A DNA stretch of 64,000 bases from NCBI RefSeq assembly GCF_038002965.1, contig NZ_JBBOOE010000001.1:1345001-1409000 (forward strand), read 5' to 3'. Numbering within the stretch: position 1 is the first letter of the stretch; every line of letters begins with the position of its first letter. The stretch comes from Robertmurraya sp. FSL R5-0851 (GTDB lineage Bacteria; Bacillota; Bacilli; Bacillales; Cytobacillaceae). This document shows positions 1 through 8,255 of this stretch, piece by piece. The notes under the pieces were generated by a model, which had not been told where the DNA came from, did no database searches, and saw only the letters and a list, made by a program, of their open reading frames with translations. The translations under genes were made by a program, and so were the position numbers.

Positions 1-227
1 CTAGAAAAAATGCCATGCTAGTTGCAAGGGAAATTGTTTCTAATGAAGAAATTAAGCAATTTTTAGTAGAGAAAAAGAGACTTCCAATCAAACAAATTGA
101 GAATTCTGTAAGTGTTAGCAGGAAGACGATCGAACGGAATCGAAAATATATTATTGCTATTGCTCTTATATTAATGAATGACTATCTATATTTACAGGAG
201 TATATAAAAGGGGTGTTGGAAACGTGA
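1..227 (+). CDS. sigI: RNA polymerase sigma factor SigI, C-terminal part (cut by window start)
   Basis: The frame is open from the window edge and ends at a TGA at 225-227. The visible residues contain a helix-turn-helix-like stretch (IKQIENSVSVSRKTIERNRK) typical of the SigI C-terminus, which reads the -35 element. SigI is the heat- and cell-wall-stress sigma factor of Bacillaceae. Only about 75 residues are visible, so the rest lies upstream of the window. Identity rests on this end plus the directly coupled rsgI gene: the stop overlaps the rsgI GTG start in a GTGA, as expected for a sigma/anti-sigma pair. Confidence 0.85.
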   Translation, partial: RKNAMLVAREIVSNEEIKQFLVEKKRLPIKQIENSVSVSRKTIERNRKYIIAIALILMNDYLYLQEYIKGVLET

Positions 228-1252
228 AACAAGGAATCATAATGGAAGTTAATGATCGTTTTTTAACATTATTAACCCCCGAAGGTGAATTTTTAAAGGC
301 CCGTAATCAAAGTAGAAATTATCAAATAGGACAAGAAATCTCATTTGTTCCGTTTGAGAAAGAAAGTTTCTTGAGTGGTTGGGGCAAAGTTCTTCATAAA
401 AAAACAGCAGGGGTACTTGTCGCGGCATCTCTTCTTCTAATATTTTCTTTCGTTCCATCTAGAGTGGATAATGAAGTGTATGCTTACATGTCAATAGATG
501 GAGAATCAAGCATTGAACTTGCTGTAAATAAAGATCTCGAAGTTATAGACGTAATTGCTTATAACGAGAGTGGAAAAGAAGTTATTGCTGACATTGATTG
601 GGAAAATGAGCAAGTTGATAAAGTATCAACGGCAATTTTATCTAGTATTGAAAACCAAGAAGTACATTCTGATACACAGGAAATCGTCGTTGGTACGGTC
701 TTGGCTGGTACTCAAGTAAACAAAACGGATGAAAAACTTCATCAAGTGATTGATTCCTTAAAGAAAGAGACAGAAGTGGAAATTGCTGATGTTCAAGCGA
801 CTGCTGAAGAAAGAAAAGAGGCAAAAGAACAAGGCGTTTCTGTTGGTAAATACAAAGCTCAGCAAGCAAAAGAGAAAGCAAAGGAAAAGAAAGAAGATAA
901 CGCGAAACAAGAGGAACCATCAGTAGAAACACCTGCACCTAGCGTGAATAATCCAGTTAACAACTCTACTGATATACCTGCAAAGAATAATAACGGTAAT
1001 GGAAAGGCCAACCCTAACTCAAATGCTCAAAAAAAAGATTTAAATAAACAAAATTCAGGGAATGGCAATTCTAAAAATAACAATCCTGGACAACTAAAAA
1101 AAGAAGTTGATTGGCAAGCTAAACAAAATGGTAACTCAGGAAGAAAACAAGAAATGAATCGGCAAGCTAAACAAAATAGTAACTTAGGAAAAAAACAAGA
1201 AGTAAAGAATAACGAAGTTCATAGTAATAATGAAGAAAAGCCCCGCAACTAA
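224..1252 (+). CDS. rsgI: Anti-sigma-I factor RsgI
   Basis: 342 residues. The N-terminal 50 residues form the cytoplasmic SigI-binding domain (MKQGIIMEVNDRFLTLLTPE). One membrane segment lies around residues 63-80 (AGVLVAASLLLIFSFVP), and the rest is predicted to be outside the cell. The last 130 residues are low-complexity Lys/Gln/Asn/Gly-rich, including a two-copy 16-residue repeat. No carbohydrate-binding module is seen, so this is the plain Bacillus-type RsgI rather than the clostridial cellulose sensor. The start is GTG at 224, overlapping the sigI stop. The protein holds SigI inactive at the membrane until regulated proteolysis. A terminator overlaps its last codons. Confidence 0.9.
   Translation: MKQGIIMEVNDRFLTLLTPEGEFLKARNQSRNYQIGQEISFVPFEKESFLSGWGKVLHKKTAGVLVAASLLLIFSFVPSRVDNEVYAYMSIDGESSIELAVNKDLEVIDVIAYNESGKEVIADIDWENEQVDKVSTAILSSIENQEVHSDTQEIVVGTVLAGTQVNKTDEKLHQVIDSLKKETEVEIADVQATAEERKEAKEQGVSVGKYKAQQAKEKAKEKKEDNAKQEEPSVETPAPSVNNPVNNSTDIPAKNNNGNGKANPNSNAQKKDLNKQNSGNGNSKNNNPGQLKKEVDWQAKQNGNSGRKQEMNRQAKQNSNLGKKQEVKNNEVHSNNEEKPRN
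1112..1207 (+). repeat. 48-bp tandem duplication inside rsgI
   Basis: Two adjacent 48-bp units (1112-1159 and 1160-1207) encode WQAKQNGNSGRKQEMN and RQAKQNSNLGKKQEVK. They lie in the disordered extracytoplasmic tail. The units differ at a handful of bases, so the duplication is not brand new, and both keep the frame. Confidence 0.8.
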
Positions 1253-1267
1253 TGCGGAGGCTTTTTG
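1236..1267. terminator. Bidirectional terminator, rsgI / sspD
   Basis: A GC-rich stem (AAAAGCC-CCGCA, loop ACTAA, TGCGG-AGGCTTTT) has T runs on both sides. It includes the last rsgI codons and its stop. It serves convergent rsgI (+) and the SASP gene (-). Confidence 0.8.
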
Positions 1268-1287
1268 CCATTTGATATGAAGTTTTA

Positions 1288-1485
1288 TTAAAAATTACGA
1301 CCTGACATTTGTGCTTGTGCTTGTTTTACAAGTCGCTTTGTAATTTCTCCGCCAACTGAACCGTTCCCTCTTGATACTGTATCTCCACTTAACGTAACAC
1401 CGAATTCTTGAGCGATTTCGTACTTAACTTGATCTAAAAATTGTTCCACGCCTGGAACTAAAAGCTTGTTACTATTTCTTGCCAT
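1288..1485 (-). CDS. sspD: Small acid-soluble spore protein, alpha/beta type (SspD position)
   Basis: 65 residues starting [12 protein letters not shown]. It carries the family signatures: a GPR protease site region ([10 protein letters not shown]), the GGEITKRLV motif and a Gln-rich tail. These proteins coat spore DNA, force an A-like helix and protect it from UV. Position next to rsgI matches B. subtilis sspD. The start was taken at 1485 because AAAAGGAGCTGATAT sits just upstream; the longer open frame to 1548 has no ribosome site. Its leader holds a perfect 8-bp hairpin and a forespore-type -10 element. Confidence 0.92.
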   Translation of the reverse strand: MARNSNKLLVPGVEQFLDQVKYEIAQEFGVTLSGDTVSRGNGSVGGEITKRLVKQAQAQMSGRNF

Positions 1486-1510
1486 AATATCAGCTCCTTT
1501 TTTTGTATTT

Positions 1511-1541
1511 ACAGAGAAATCTTCTCTGTATGTGTAGTATG
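1511..1541 (-). promoter_or_regulatory. sspD leader: putative forespore promoter -10 and 5' hairpin
   Basis: On the minus strand CATACTA (1535-1541) fits the forespore sigma-G -10 consensus CATNYTA. The -35 is not convincing. Just after the expected start site lies a perfect inverted repeat ACAGAGAA / TTCTCTGT (1511-1529, 3-nt loop), which would put a small hairpin near the mRNA 5' end. Confidence 0.45.
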
Positions 1542-1598
1542 CAAGCATTGACTTGTTAACATAAGTGGTAAGTTTTCGTATTTTAGGGAAAAGTCGTA

Positions 1599-1949
1599 TT
1601 AATCTTTTCCATGACTAACATCTTTTGTTGGGTGCATAAAAGGGTATCCCTTCGGTTTTTTCTTGCTTTCCACAAGGTCTCTATTTTCACTTGTGTTCCA
1701 ACCAATATCATTTGTCGGATGTACCCATTCGTCACCGGACATAACGGCTGGATCCGTATCTTCACTCCATTGTTCTAATGGGGAATTAGGTGAAGCATAC
1801 AGGCTATCTCCAATAACAACGCCTTGAGAGTTAATAAATGGTGGTTCTATGGTAATGCCTGTTCCCTTAAAATCTGGAGAGTTTATTTGATGAGGTAGAG
1901 TACCGTCGATTGAATAATTTTCTTCCAATTTTTTTCTCTTTTTGCTCAT
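1599..1949 (-). CDS. DUF3905-type conserved protein
   Basis: 116 residues from [13 protein letters not shown]. It is acidic and Pro/Asp/Trp-rich in the middle ([21 protein letters not shown]) with no membrane segment or known catalytic motif. I recognise the family as DUF3905, found in spore-formers with unknown function. The start at 1949 has AAAGGGATGATT upstream; an in-frame ATG at 1958 is too close to that site, and the open frame to 2054 lacks support. It lies between the SASP gene and two tiny genes, so a spore role is possible but is inference. Confidence 0.7.
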   Translation of the reverse strand: MSKKRKKLEENYSIDGTLPHQINSPDFKGTGITIEPPFINSQGVVIGDSLYASPNSPLEQWSEDTDPAVMSGDEWVHPTNDIGWNTSENRDLVESKKKPKGYPFMHPTKDVSHGKD

Positions 1950-2084
1950 AACAATCATCCCTTTTTCTTTTATATTTTGTTGTCCATGGATTTTTATAAG
2001 TAGAAAATGAAGACAAAAAAAGGAAGAGTGAAACATAAAAGAAAAGTGAAACATATATGTAGTTCCATTAAGGAGGAATGAAAA

Positions 2085-2246
2085 ATGGCTAAAAGAAAAG
2101 CAGAGCGAGATGCTGCCGTAAAATATAGCAAAACACCTAAGAAAAATGTAAATGAATCTGAATTTTCAGCGGAATTTACTTCTGATGAGAACACGATGAA
2201 GGGATTTAATCGAAACTCTAAACAAGGAAGAAAAGGTAGATCCTAA
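2085..2246 (+). CDS. Small basic hypothetical protein (53 aa)
   Basis: This 53-residue gene has a strong ribosome site (AGGAGGAATGAAAA) and an ATG at 2085. The product begins MAKRKAERDAAVKYSK and ends in a basic tail (KQGRKGRS). It is hydrophilic and has no membrane segment. Its stop overlaps the next ATG (TAATG), so the two are probably translationally coupled and a shared terminator follows. Composition resembles minor SASP/spore-coat type proteins, but I do not recognise the family and assign no function. Confidence 0.65.
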   Translation: MAKRKAERDAAVKYSKTPKKNVNESEFSAEFTSDENTMKGFNRNSKQGRKGRS

Positions 2247-2386
2247 TGAAAAAGAAAAAACAAACCCCAAACGTTGAATTTGGAAGTGAGTTTGGTGATA
2301 TCAATGCAGCCAAACATTATGAAGTCCCACTGATGAATGGTGATAAAAAGCAAGGCAATAAGAAAAAGCAAAATAAGAAAAACTAA
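2246..2386 (+). CDS. Small lysine-rich hypothetical protein (46 aa)
   Basis: A 46-residue product beginning MKKKKQTPNVEFGSEFGD and ending in alternating Lys/Asn/Gln. Its ATG overlaps the previous stop by one base. The upstream gene's end (AAGGAAGAAAAGG) provides a plausible ribosome site. It has no hydrophobic segment and no known motif. The motif EFGSEFGD, and EFSAEFTSDE in its neighbour, suggest related short acidic patches in otherwise basic proteins. Function is unknown; co-expression with the neighbour is the main clue. Confidence 0.6.
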   Translation: MKKKKQTPNVEFGSEFGDINAAKHYEVPLMNGDKKQGNKKKQNKKN

Positions 2387-2417
2387 GGAGGAGCTTATAA
2401 AGCCCTCCTTAGTTTTT
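2378..2417. terminator. Terminator between small-gene pair and radical SAM gene
   Basis: A stem AAAACTAAGGAGG / CCTCCTTAGTTTTT with a loop of about 12 nt. Flanking A and T tracts make it usable in both directions. Confidence 0.8.
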
Positions 2418-2421
2418 CTTA

Positions 2422-4167
2422 TCATTTTTTTGTTCCAAATAATTGCGATTGTTGCTTTGTCGGTTCAAAATAGGCTAAAAGACTCGTTTTTCCTCGTGAA
2501 AATATTCCTGAATGCATATACTCTTGATAGTCAAAAGAAAGCTCTTCTACGATGGAATGCTTGTAAAGCTCTTTTTCTTTAATCTCTAAAGCAGCAAAAT
2601 CTTCTCCTAATAGGCGAGGTTCCTCAAGGATCATGTGATATAGAGCAGACCTCTCATCCTTCTCAAGACGATCCTCCCACCACGATTTTCGTGGTTTGAA
2701 TTTTGCGTTCTCCAAATAGTCAATCTTCATTAAGCTTAAGATAACATCTTGGTCAGGAAGATCTATGGATTTGATGAATTCAAACAAACGCTTAAATAAA
2801 TCTTCAAGCTGGTGACCAATTCTAGACCAACCTCTATCTTCCCAATAAGAACCAAATTTTTGGAAAAATTCAAAAGGAGAAGAGAAGGAGTTCGTAACTA
2901 AATATTCAATCGTATGGTCCATACGATGATCATTCCAATACTTCTCTAGCACATCTTCCACTTGCTTGATTTTAATAATATCATCAAAGGACAGAACATT
3001 ATTACCTAGAATTTCATACGGTGACTGGTCCATATAAATGTATTGGTGGTCATCGGCTCGTAAACGCAAGCCAGTACCTCTAAGCATTTTTAAAAATCCT
3101 AATTGTAGTTCTTCAGGTCTCATCTCAAATACATCGTTAAAGGTCTTTTTGAACGTATCATAATCTTCTTCAGGGAGACCCGCGATTAAGTCAAGATGTT
3201 GATCTATTTTCTTACCGTCTTTAACCATTGTTACCGTTCGAGTAAGCTTCTCAAAGTTTTGTTTTCTCATCACAAGCTCATTTGTATAATCATTTGTAGA
3301 CTGAACACCAATTTCAAAGCGGAATAAGCCTGGAGGTGCTTCTTGGTTTAGAAATTCGATAACCTCAGGTCGCATGATATCGGCAGTTATTTCGAATTGA
3401 AAGACTGTCCCAGGTAAATGTTCGTCTATTAGAAAACGGAACATTTCTAGAGCATAACTACGGCTAATATTAAAGGTACGGTCAACAAACTTGATCGTTT
3501 TTGCACCGTTTTTCATTAAGTAACGGATATCTTCTTTAATTTTTTCACGATCAAAATAACGTACACCTACTTCAATAGAAGAAAGGCAAAATTGACAACT
3601 GAAAGGACATCCTCGGCTAGTTTCAATATACGACACACGCTTTCCTAGGTGCTCCATATCTTCTTTAAAACGGTATGGAGAAGGAAGTTCACGTAAATCA
3701 AGCTTATGACGCTGTGGATTTAATTTGATTTCTCCTGTTTCGGTACGGTAGGAAATTCCAGCCACTTGATGAAAATCTTTCTCAGAGTCTAGCTGCTGAA
3801 GAAGATTTTTAAATGTTTCCTCACCTTCACCAATGACAATAAAATCAAATTGAGGCACTTTTTCCATCCATTCCATCACATCATAAGTAACTTCGGGACC
3901 ACCTACGACTATTTGAATCATAGGATTAATCTTTTTGATCATACTAACAACTTTGATTGTTTCTTCAATATTCCATATATAACAGCTAAACCCAATAATA
4001 TCCGGCTTTCTTTGGACAAGATCGGTTACTATATTCATTGTTGGATCCTTAATCGTATATTCAGAAAGCTCGATCTCAAATTCAGGTTCAGCATAAGCTT
4101 TAAGATAGCGAATAGCTATATTTGTATGAATATATTTTGCGTTAAGTGTTGCTGCAATAACTTTCAT
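2422..4167 (-). CDS. B12-binding domain radical SAM protein
   Basis: 581 residues. The N-terminal 150 residues are a cobalamin-binding Rossmann-like domain (MKVIAATLNAKYIHTNIAIR; IIGFSCYIWN; VVGGPEVTYD). The radical SAM core follows, with the 4Fe-4S motif CPFSCQFC (C187, C191, C194) and a C-terminal DUF4080-like region. Such enzymes use SAM and usually cobalamin for methylations or rearrangements; the substrate is unknown. The start at 4167 has AAAGGAGCAAAAA directly upstream; the open frame to 4197 lacks a site. It appears monocistronic. The upstream ISLre2 element begins 83 bp before the start codon and may have displaced native promoter sequence. Confidence 0.85.
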   Translation of the reverse strand: MKVIAATLNAKYIHTNIAIRYLKAYAEPEFEIELSEYTIKDPTMNIVTDLVQRKPDIIGFSCYIWNIEETIKVVSMIKKINPMIQIVVGGPEVTYDVMEWMEKVPQFDFIVIGEGEETFKNLLQQLDSEKDFHQVAGISYRTETGEIKLNPQRHKLDLRELPSPYRFKEDMEHLGKRVSYIETSRGCPFSCQFCLSSIEVGVRYFDREKIKEDIRYLMKNGAKTIKFVDRTFNISRSYALEMFRFLIDEHLPGTVFQFEITADIMRPEVIEFLNQEAPPGLFRFEIGVQSTNDYTNELVMRKQNFEKLTRTVTMVKDGKKIDQHLDLIAGLPEEDYDTFKKTFNDVFEMRPEELQLGFLKMLRGTGLRLRADDHQYIYMDQSPYEILGNNVLSFDDIIKIKQVEDVLEKYWNDHRMDHTIEYLVTNSFSSPFEFFQKFGSYWEDRGWSRIGHQLEDLFKRLFEFIKSIDLPDQDVILSLMKIDYLENAKFKPRKSWWEDRLEKDERSALYHMILEEPRLLGEDFAALEIKEKELYKHSIVEELSFDYQEYMHSGIFSRGKTSLLAYFEPTKQQSQLFGTKK

Positions 4168-4379
4168 TTTTTGCTCCTTTTGTGTTTCTTTATACAATCA
4201 GTATATTTTATCATATTTTCTCCAAATATAGAGAAGGGAAAACATAACAGATTGAGTCAAGTTTTTGTGGGAGGTTTTTTTGGATAGAAAAACTCCCCTC
4301 TTATTTAGTTATATTTCCCACCTAAATGAAAGCGTTATCTAAACAATTTAGTTTTGTTTTTGTTCATTTCCTTCATTTT

Positions 4380-5717
4380 TTAAAAACCTCGTAAGGCTTG
4401 TAAAGCATGGTATATCGGCTTTCCTTTTTGCCGATTTAAATATGATAAATTATTTCTTGTTAGCTCTCCGACTGAACTCTTTAACTTTTCCACATAATAT
4501 TTTGGCTGAGAAACAGAAGCGGTTTGATCGTTAGGGTTAATTCGTCCTAAAATCGTCTTGATTTCTAATTCATCCTTCATACCAACCATAAAGTCAATAA
4601 ATGCTTGTATTCCTTTATCGCACCAGCTGCGGCCGTTTTTAAGCCGTTTAGCGAATACACTCATCGTTCCTTCCGCACTTCCCATTGGACGATAGTGGCT
4701 GGTGTCTATGTCTTTTTCCTTCAACCATTCGCGATAATCTCCAAGGGCCTGAGGATATTTTGACAGCTGTTGTATGAACTCTTCTAACCGTTCTTCTTTC
4801 TTTTCGTTTTCAAGAGTACCAACTGCACTATTAAGTTCCACTAGGAATCCTTTCGCATCATATTGAGCCAGTTTCTTACGAATGACTCTATATCTCTTAT
4901 GGCCTTTGAAAAGCGTTTTAACCTCACGAGCTACATGGAATCGGTCGATGACAAAGAATGCATTCTTATAGTGATCCTGACAAGCCGTAATCCACTGGGC
5001 TCCATCCCCATTAATTACGAGGTGATGTTCACTCGGATTGTAGTTGTAATTATCTATTAAGAACTGCTCAAATCCTTCCCAGAACGCTTCTTTACCTTTG
5101 TGGACATAGTGACGTTTTGCGATTAAGGATGTTCGTTTCCCGTTGACTATCCAGCCCTCATGTACGGAAGCAATCTTTTCTTCCCGCCCACGTCGTTTTC
5201 CACGTTGCCTTTTCACATATAGTCCGTCTACTTCTACAAAGAGCACTTTCCTCAATTGGTCGGTCGGCTTGACGAAAGTAACTTCTGTTTGTAGAAGGTG
5301 TTGACGAATAGTCTCATGGCTGATTACTTTGTAACCTAGTAGTTTCTCAATCATGGAGGAAGCATGACGATAGGATGTACCTTGAACTGCCATTTCCATT
5401 GCCATCGTTTCAACTAGGGGACTGAAACCTTTTGACCCCTCAAACTCTAAATAGTGATCAAGGAGATAAACGTATCCACCCTTTTCCCTGTCCCTATAGT
5501 AATTCCGATTGATGATAATAGAACCGAATGAAGTATCCATCTCTACGGCTCGCTTATCCTGAAGGTAAAATCTCTTTTTATCTCTATTTTCTGCAATCTG
5601 TTGATCCATTTCTTCGAGTTGCTTCGTGAGAACTTCACCAAATGTCTTTTGAAGCATAACAAATAAATCTTTTTCCAGTTCTTTTAATGTGGGTAATTGT
5701 ATGGTATCTTTTTTCAT
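4380..5717 (-). CDS. ISLre2 family transposase (UPF0236)
   Basis: 445 residues from MKKDTIQLPTLKELEKD. It matches the ISLre2/UPF0236 transposase pattern: an N-terminal domain containing FYLQDKRAVEMDTSFGSI, a central catalytic region (LFVEVDGLYVKRQRGKRRGR; LVINGDGAQWI; FVIDRFHVAREV) and a C-terminal RPMGSAEGTMSVFAKRLKNGRSW stretch. No frameshift or stop interrupts it. The start at 5717 follows GGAAGAGGAGTCCT; the open frame continues to 5786 without a ribosome site. It fills the whole element at 4250-5905. Confidence 0.93.
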   Translation of the reverse strand: MKKDTIQLPTLKELEKDLFVMLQKTFGEVLTKQLEEMDQQIAENRDKKRFYLQDKRAVEMDTSFGSIIINRNYYRDREKGGYVYLLDHYLEFEGSKGFSPLVETMAMEMAVQGTSYRHASSMIEKLLGYKVISHETIRQHLLQTEVTFVKPTDQLRKVLFVEVDGLYVKRQRGKRRGREEKIASVHEGWIVNGKRTSLIAKRHYVHKGKEAFWEGFEQFLIDNYNYNPSEHHLVINGDGAQWITACQDHYKNAFFVIDRFHVAREVKTLFKGHKRYRVIRKKLAQYDAKGFLVELNSAVGTLENEKKEERLEEFIQQLSKYPQALGDYREWLKEKDIDTSHYRPMGSAEGTMSVFAKRLKNGRSWCDKGIQAFIDFMVGMKDELEIKTILGRINPNDQTASVSQPKYYVEKLKSSVGELTRNNLSYLNRQKGKPIYHALQALRGF

Positions 5718-5825
5718 AGGACTCCTCTTCCTTGTATTTGTGGTTTTCGCAGACTTTACTATACAAGAAGAGAGTCCTTTTTTCATTTGATTTTATTTTC
5801 CATCTACCGCACTTCCGTTTGGTGA

Positions 5826-5872
5826 CCTGTTTCTCAATGGATGGGTCTACGCCCCATCCATTGAGAAACAGG
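5826..5872. other. Perfect 20-bp hairpin inside ISLre2
   Basis: A perfect inverted repeat of 20 bp (5826-5845 and 5853-5872) with a 7-nt loop, containing TTCTCAATGGATGGG and its complement. It sits between the terminal repeat and the transposase start. No T run follows, so it is not a standard terminator. It may block readthrough translation or transcription into the transposase. Confidence 0.85.
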
Positions 5873-5927
5873 GTACAACATCTCCCACAAACATTTTACT
5901 CATACAACATAACATACAAAACATAGA

Positions 5928-5968
5928 AAAAAGGAAGCCGAAGTCTAATGACTGAGCTTCCTTTTTTC
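5928..5968. terminator. Terminator overlapping the 3' end of the acyltransferase gene
   Basis: Complementary arms AAAAAAGGAAGC and GCTTCCTTTTTT are separated by about 17 nt that contain the stop codon of the minus-strand gene. A and T runs flank both sides. Confidence 0.65.
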
Positions 5969-6979
5969 TATATATTTTTGAAATCTTGTAACGAATTGCC
6001 TCAGGCGTGACATCTTTAGTTCTATCAATGGCTGTGCAAAAGTCGTAAAAAGCTTACTCGATAGTAACACTGTAATTACAAATGAAATTAATAGAAGCAG
6101 AAAGAAGGTTTCCACATTATAAAAATAATCCTGTACATCACTATGCCTAAATGGCTGAACAATAAATCCGTGTAGCAAATAGACGTAAAGTGTATTTTTA
6201 CCAAACGGAGTAAAGAACAACTGCCTCTTAGGAATGAGTGAGAAAAAGGCTAGAACCAGTATAGTACTAAGCAAAAGTAGTCCAAACCTCATAATAGGTG
6301 CAGTATAGATTTCTGCACCTAATGCTTCGTATGGTTTTGATCCAAATAGCCATTGATAGTTCATATCAGGTGCTACAAAAAAACCAGTGAAGACGATAGC
6401 GAACAGTATAAGTGATGCAACTCGGTAAGGTGTACTTGAAAGAGTTTTAAAATGCTCCTTTTTTAAATAAAACCCAAGTAAAAAGAGTGGGAAAAATACA
6501 AATGTCCTTGATAGACTTAAATAATTTGTCATCCAATCTACATACCCAACAAGTAAACTGAGAATAACAGCAAGCATCAGGGCAATTTTCCTATTCACTT
6601 TTGTAAAAGCAAATAAAAATAGATTCCAAAAGAATAGACTGATTAAAAACCAAAGTGACCAATGGGGATCAAATGGGTCCATCACAAAGGTCTCTTTTGA
6701 ATCTAAAAAGAAATAGAATACTGAATAGATCAGCTGAAAAATTAAATATGGGATAATTAGTTTAAAGGAAATTTTCCTCAAATAGCCTTCCTTCTGAAAT
6801 CCTTTGGCAAAGTATCCTGATATGAGAATGAAAGCTGGCATATGAAAGGTGTAAATCGTTTTATATAAAGTATAGACCGTATAGTGGTCTTGAATAAATG
6901 ATTGGATTAAGTGACCAAACACAACAAAAAAGATTAATATAAATTTTGCATTATCAAAGTAAAAGTCTCGTTTTTTCAT
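5945..6979 (-). CDS. ykrP: Membrane acyltransferase 3 family protein (YkrP-like)
   Basis: 344 residues. It opens with KKRDFYFDNAKFILIFFVVFGH, the acyltransferase-3 signature with the catalytic-type His in the first membrane helix, and has about ten hydrophobic segments throughout. The family O-acetylates sugars or other polyols using acyl groups carried across the membrane; the substrate here is unknown. The position before the kinE-ogt-mtn genes matches B. subtilis ykrP. The start at 6979 is spaced well from AAGGAGG; an ATG three bases earlier is too close. It ends at a terminator next to the ISLre2 element. Confidence 0.8.
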   Translation of the reverse strand: MKKRDFYFDNAKFILIFFVVFGHLIQSFIQDHYTVYTLYKTIYTFHMPAFILISGYFAKGFQKEGYLRKISFKLIIPYLIFQLIYSVFYFFLDSKETFVMDPFDPHWSLWFLISLFFWNLFLFAFTKVNRKIALMLAVILSLLVGYVDWMTNYLSLSRTFVFFPLFLLGFYLKKEHFKTLSSTPYRVASLILFAIVFTGFFVAPDMNYQWLFGSKPYEALGAEIYTAPIMRFGLLLLSTILVLAFFSLIPKRQLFFTPFGKNTLYVYLLHGFIVQPFRHSDVQDYFYNVETFFLLLLISFVITVLLSSKLFTTFAQPLIELKMSRLRQFVTRFQKYIEKRKLSH

Positions 6980-7244
6980 CATATCCTCCTTCCGAAAGTC
7001 TACTATTTCTTACCCTCTTTTTCTAGTCATAAAACCTTACACTTTCTTCCAACCTCTCCCTTCCGGCTGTTTTAATACATATAAACGCCTGTTATATAAT
7101 GGTTTTTGTTTGGTTTTATTGGGAAAATAACAAAAAAAAGCAGCTGTTTCATAAAAAAATCTCTATTGTTTGATATTTATCACAGCGTAAAGTGGCTCAT
7201 TACCTTAAAATTTAAACAATTAACTTTCGTTTTGGGGGGAGCTT

Positions 7245-8255
7245 ATGTCAATTTTACCTGTTAGAAATGAGTTAGGTTTTTTTGAAATACGATTGGAATC
7301 TATTGGAGGATTAGGTGCAAACCTAGCCGGAAAAATGCTTGCTGAATCTGGGGTGCTTGGGCACGGATTGAATGGTTCAAACTTTTCATCCTATGGATCA
7401 GAAAAGAAAGGTTCACCAGTAAAGAGTTTTATCCGGTTTTGCGATGCTGAAGTTGCCATCAGGGACCATAGCCCAATAGAACAGCCTCATGTAATTGGAG
7501 TTTTTCACGAGGCTTTATATAAAACGGTTGATGTGGTAAGTGGTTTAACGGGTGACGGTATTGTACTGGTTAATTCAACTAGAGATTTTGATGACGTGAA
7601 AAAAGACTTGAAACTAAACTATGGTACACTGGCCATCGTTGATGCTCTCGGCATTGCTGTTGAAGAAAAAACAAAAGTGAATACTGCGATGCTTGGTGCC
7701 TTATTCCGCATTTGTAGTTTTTTAAACCCGGAAACCATGAGGAATGTTATACGAAAGACGTTTGAAAAGAAATATCCGCACTTAGTAGAACCAAACATTC
7801 GCACATTTGATCGTGGATATAATGAAGTACAATTCAAAACTTATGAGGTACCAGATCATGCGGAAGGACGATCCTTTACTAGACCTGTACCGCAGCTCGG
7901 ATATAACACACAGGCTATTGGGGGAGTAATGATTTCTCAAGCGAATAGTATTTTGAAGGACTTAAGTGGGTCTAGACAAGGGTTTGTCCCTGAATTTCAT
8001 CAAGAAAAATGTATTAATTGTGCTGCTTGCGATACAGTTTGTCCTGACTACTGCTTTGTTTGGGAAGAAGGAGAAGATAAACGAGGTCGAAAGCAGACGT
8101 TCCTTAAAGGAATTGACTATCAATATTGTAAGGGGTGCTTAAAGTGTGTAGAGGCATGTCCGACAGATGCATTAAATGACCTTCGAGAAGTGATTGGTTA
8201 TGCAAAAGAACATTCAGTAAAACAATACTTTCCATTTGTAGGGGGTGTAAGGTAA
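7245..8255 (+). CDS. 2-oxoacid:ferredoxin oxidoreductase, fused gamma-delta (ferredoxin) subunit
   Basis: 336 residues. The N-terminal 190 residues are the gamma domain (FEIRLESIGGLGANLAGKML, GSEKKGSPVKSFIRFCD). A linker leads to a ferredoxin domain with two 4Fe-4S motifs, CINCAACDTVCP (C256, C259, C262, C266) and CKGCLKCVEACP (C295, C298, C301, C305). With the next gene it should make a complete 2-oxoacid:ferredoxin oxidoreductase, oxidising a 2-oxoacid to acyl-CoA and CO2 while reducing ferredoxin. The ribosome site is GGGGGGAGCTT. Its TAA shares one base with the next ATG. The 2-oxoacid (pyruvate, 2-oxoglutarate or other) cannot be read from sequence. Confidence 0.85.
   Translation: MSILPVRNELGFFEIRLESIGGLGANLAGKMLAESGVLGHGLNGSNFSSYGSEKKGSPVKSFIRFCDAEVAIRDHSPIEQPHVIGVFHEALYKTVDVVSGLTGDGIVLVNSTRDFDDVKKDLKLNYGTLAIVDALGIAVEEKTKVNTAMLGALFRICSFLNPETMRNVIRKTFEKKYPHLVEPNIRTFDRGYNEVQFKTYEVPDHAEGRSFTRPVPQLGYNTQAIGGVMISQANSILKDLSGSRQGFVPEFHQEKCINCAACDTVCPDYCFVWEEGEDKRGRKQTFLKGIDYQYCKGCLKCVEACPTDALNDLREVIGYAKEHSVKQYFPFVGGVR

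Larger units (their letters stand above)
4250..5905 (-). mobile_element. Complete ISLre2-type insertion sequence
   Basis: A 1656-bp element. The ends are 24-bp imperfect inverted repeats (4250-4273 and 5882-5905, 19 of 24 matching; both contain TTTGTGGGAG). They are flanked by a 9-bp direct repeat AACATAACA (4241-4249 and 5906-5914), which is the target duplication. It encodes one full-length transposase and carries a perfect 20-bp hairpin just inside the end upstream of that gene. Both ends and the duplication are intact, so the copy looks recent and potentially active. Confidence 0.92.

Noticed and set aside
3850..4287. 145-codon plus-strand frame opposite the radical SAM gene
   Set aside because: It lies antisense to a clear enzyme, runs across the ISLre2 end, has no ribosome site and its translation is unlike any protein family.
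7170..7200. Fnr-type site before the oxoacid oxidoreductase operon
   Set aside because: Only one half site (TATCACA) is present; the other arm does not match.
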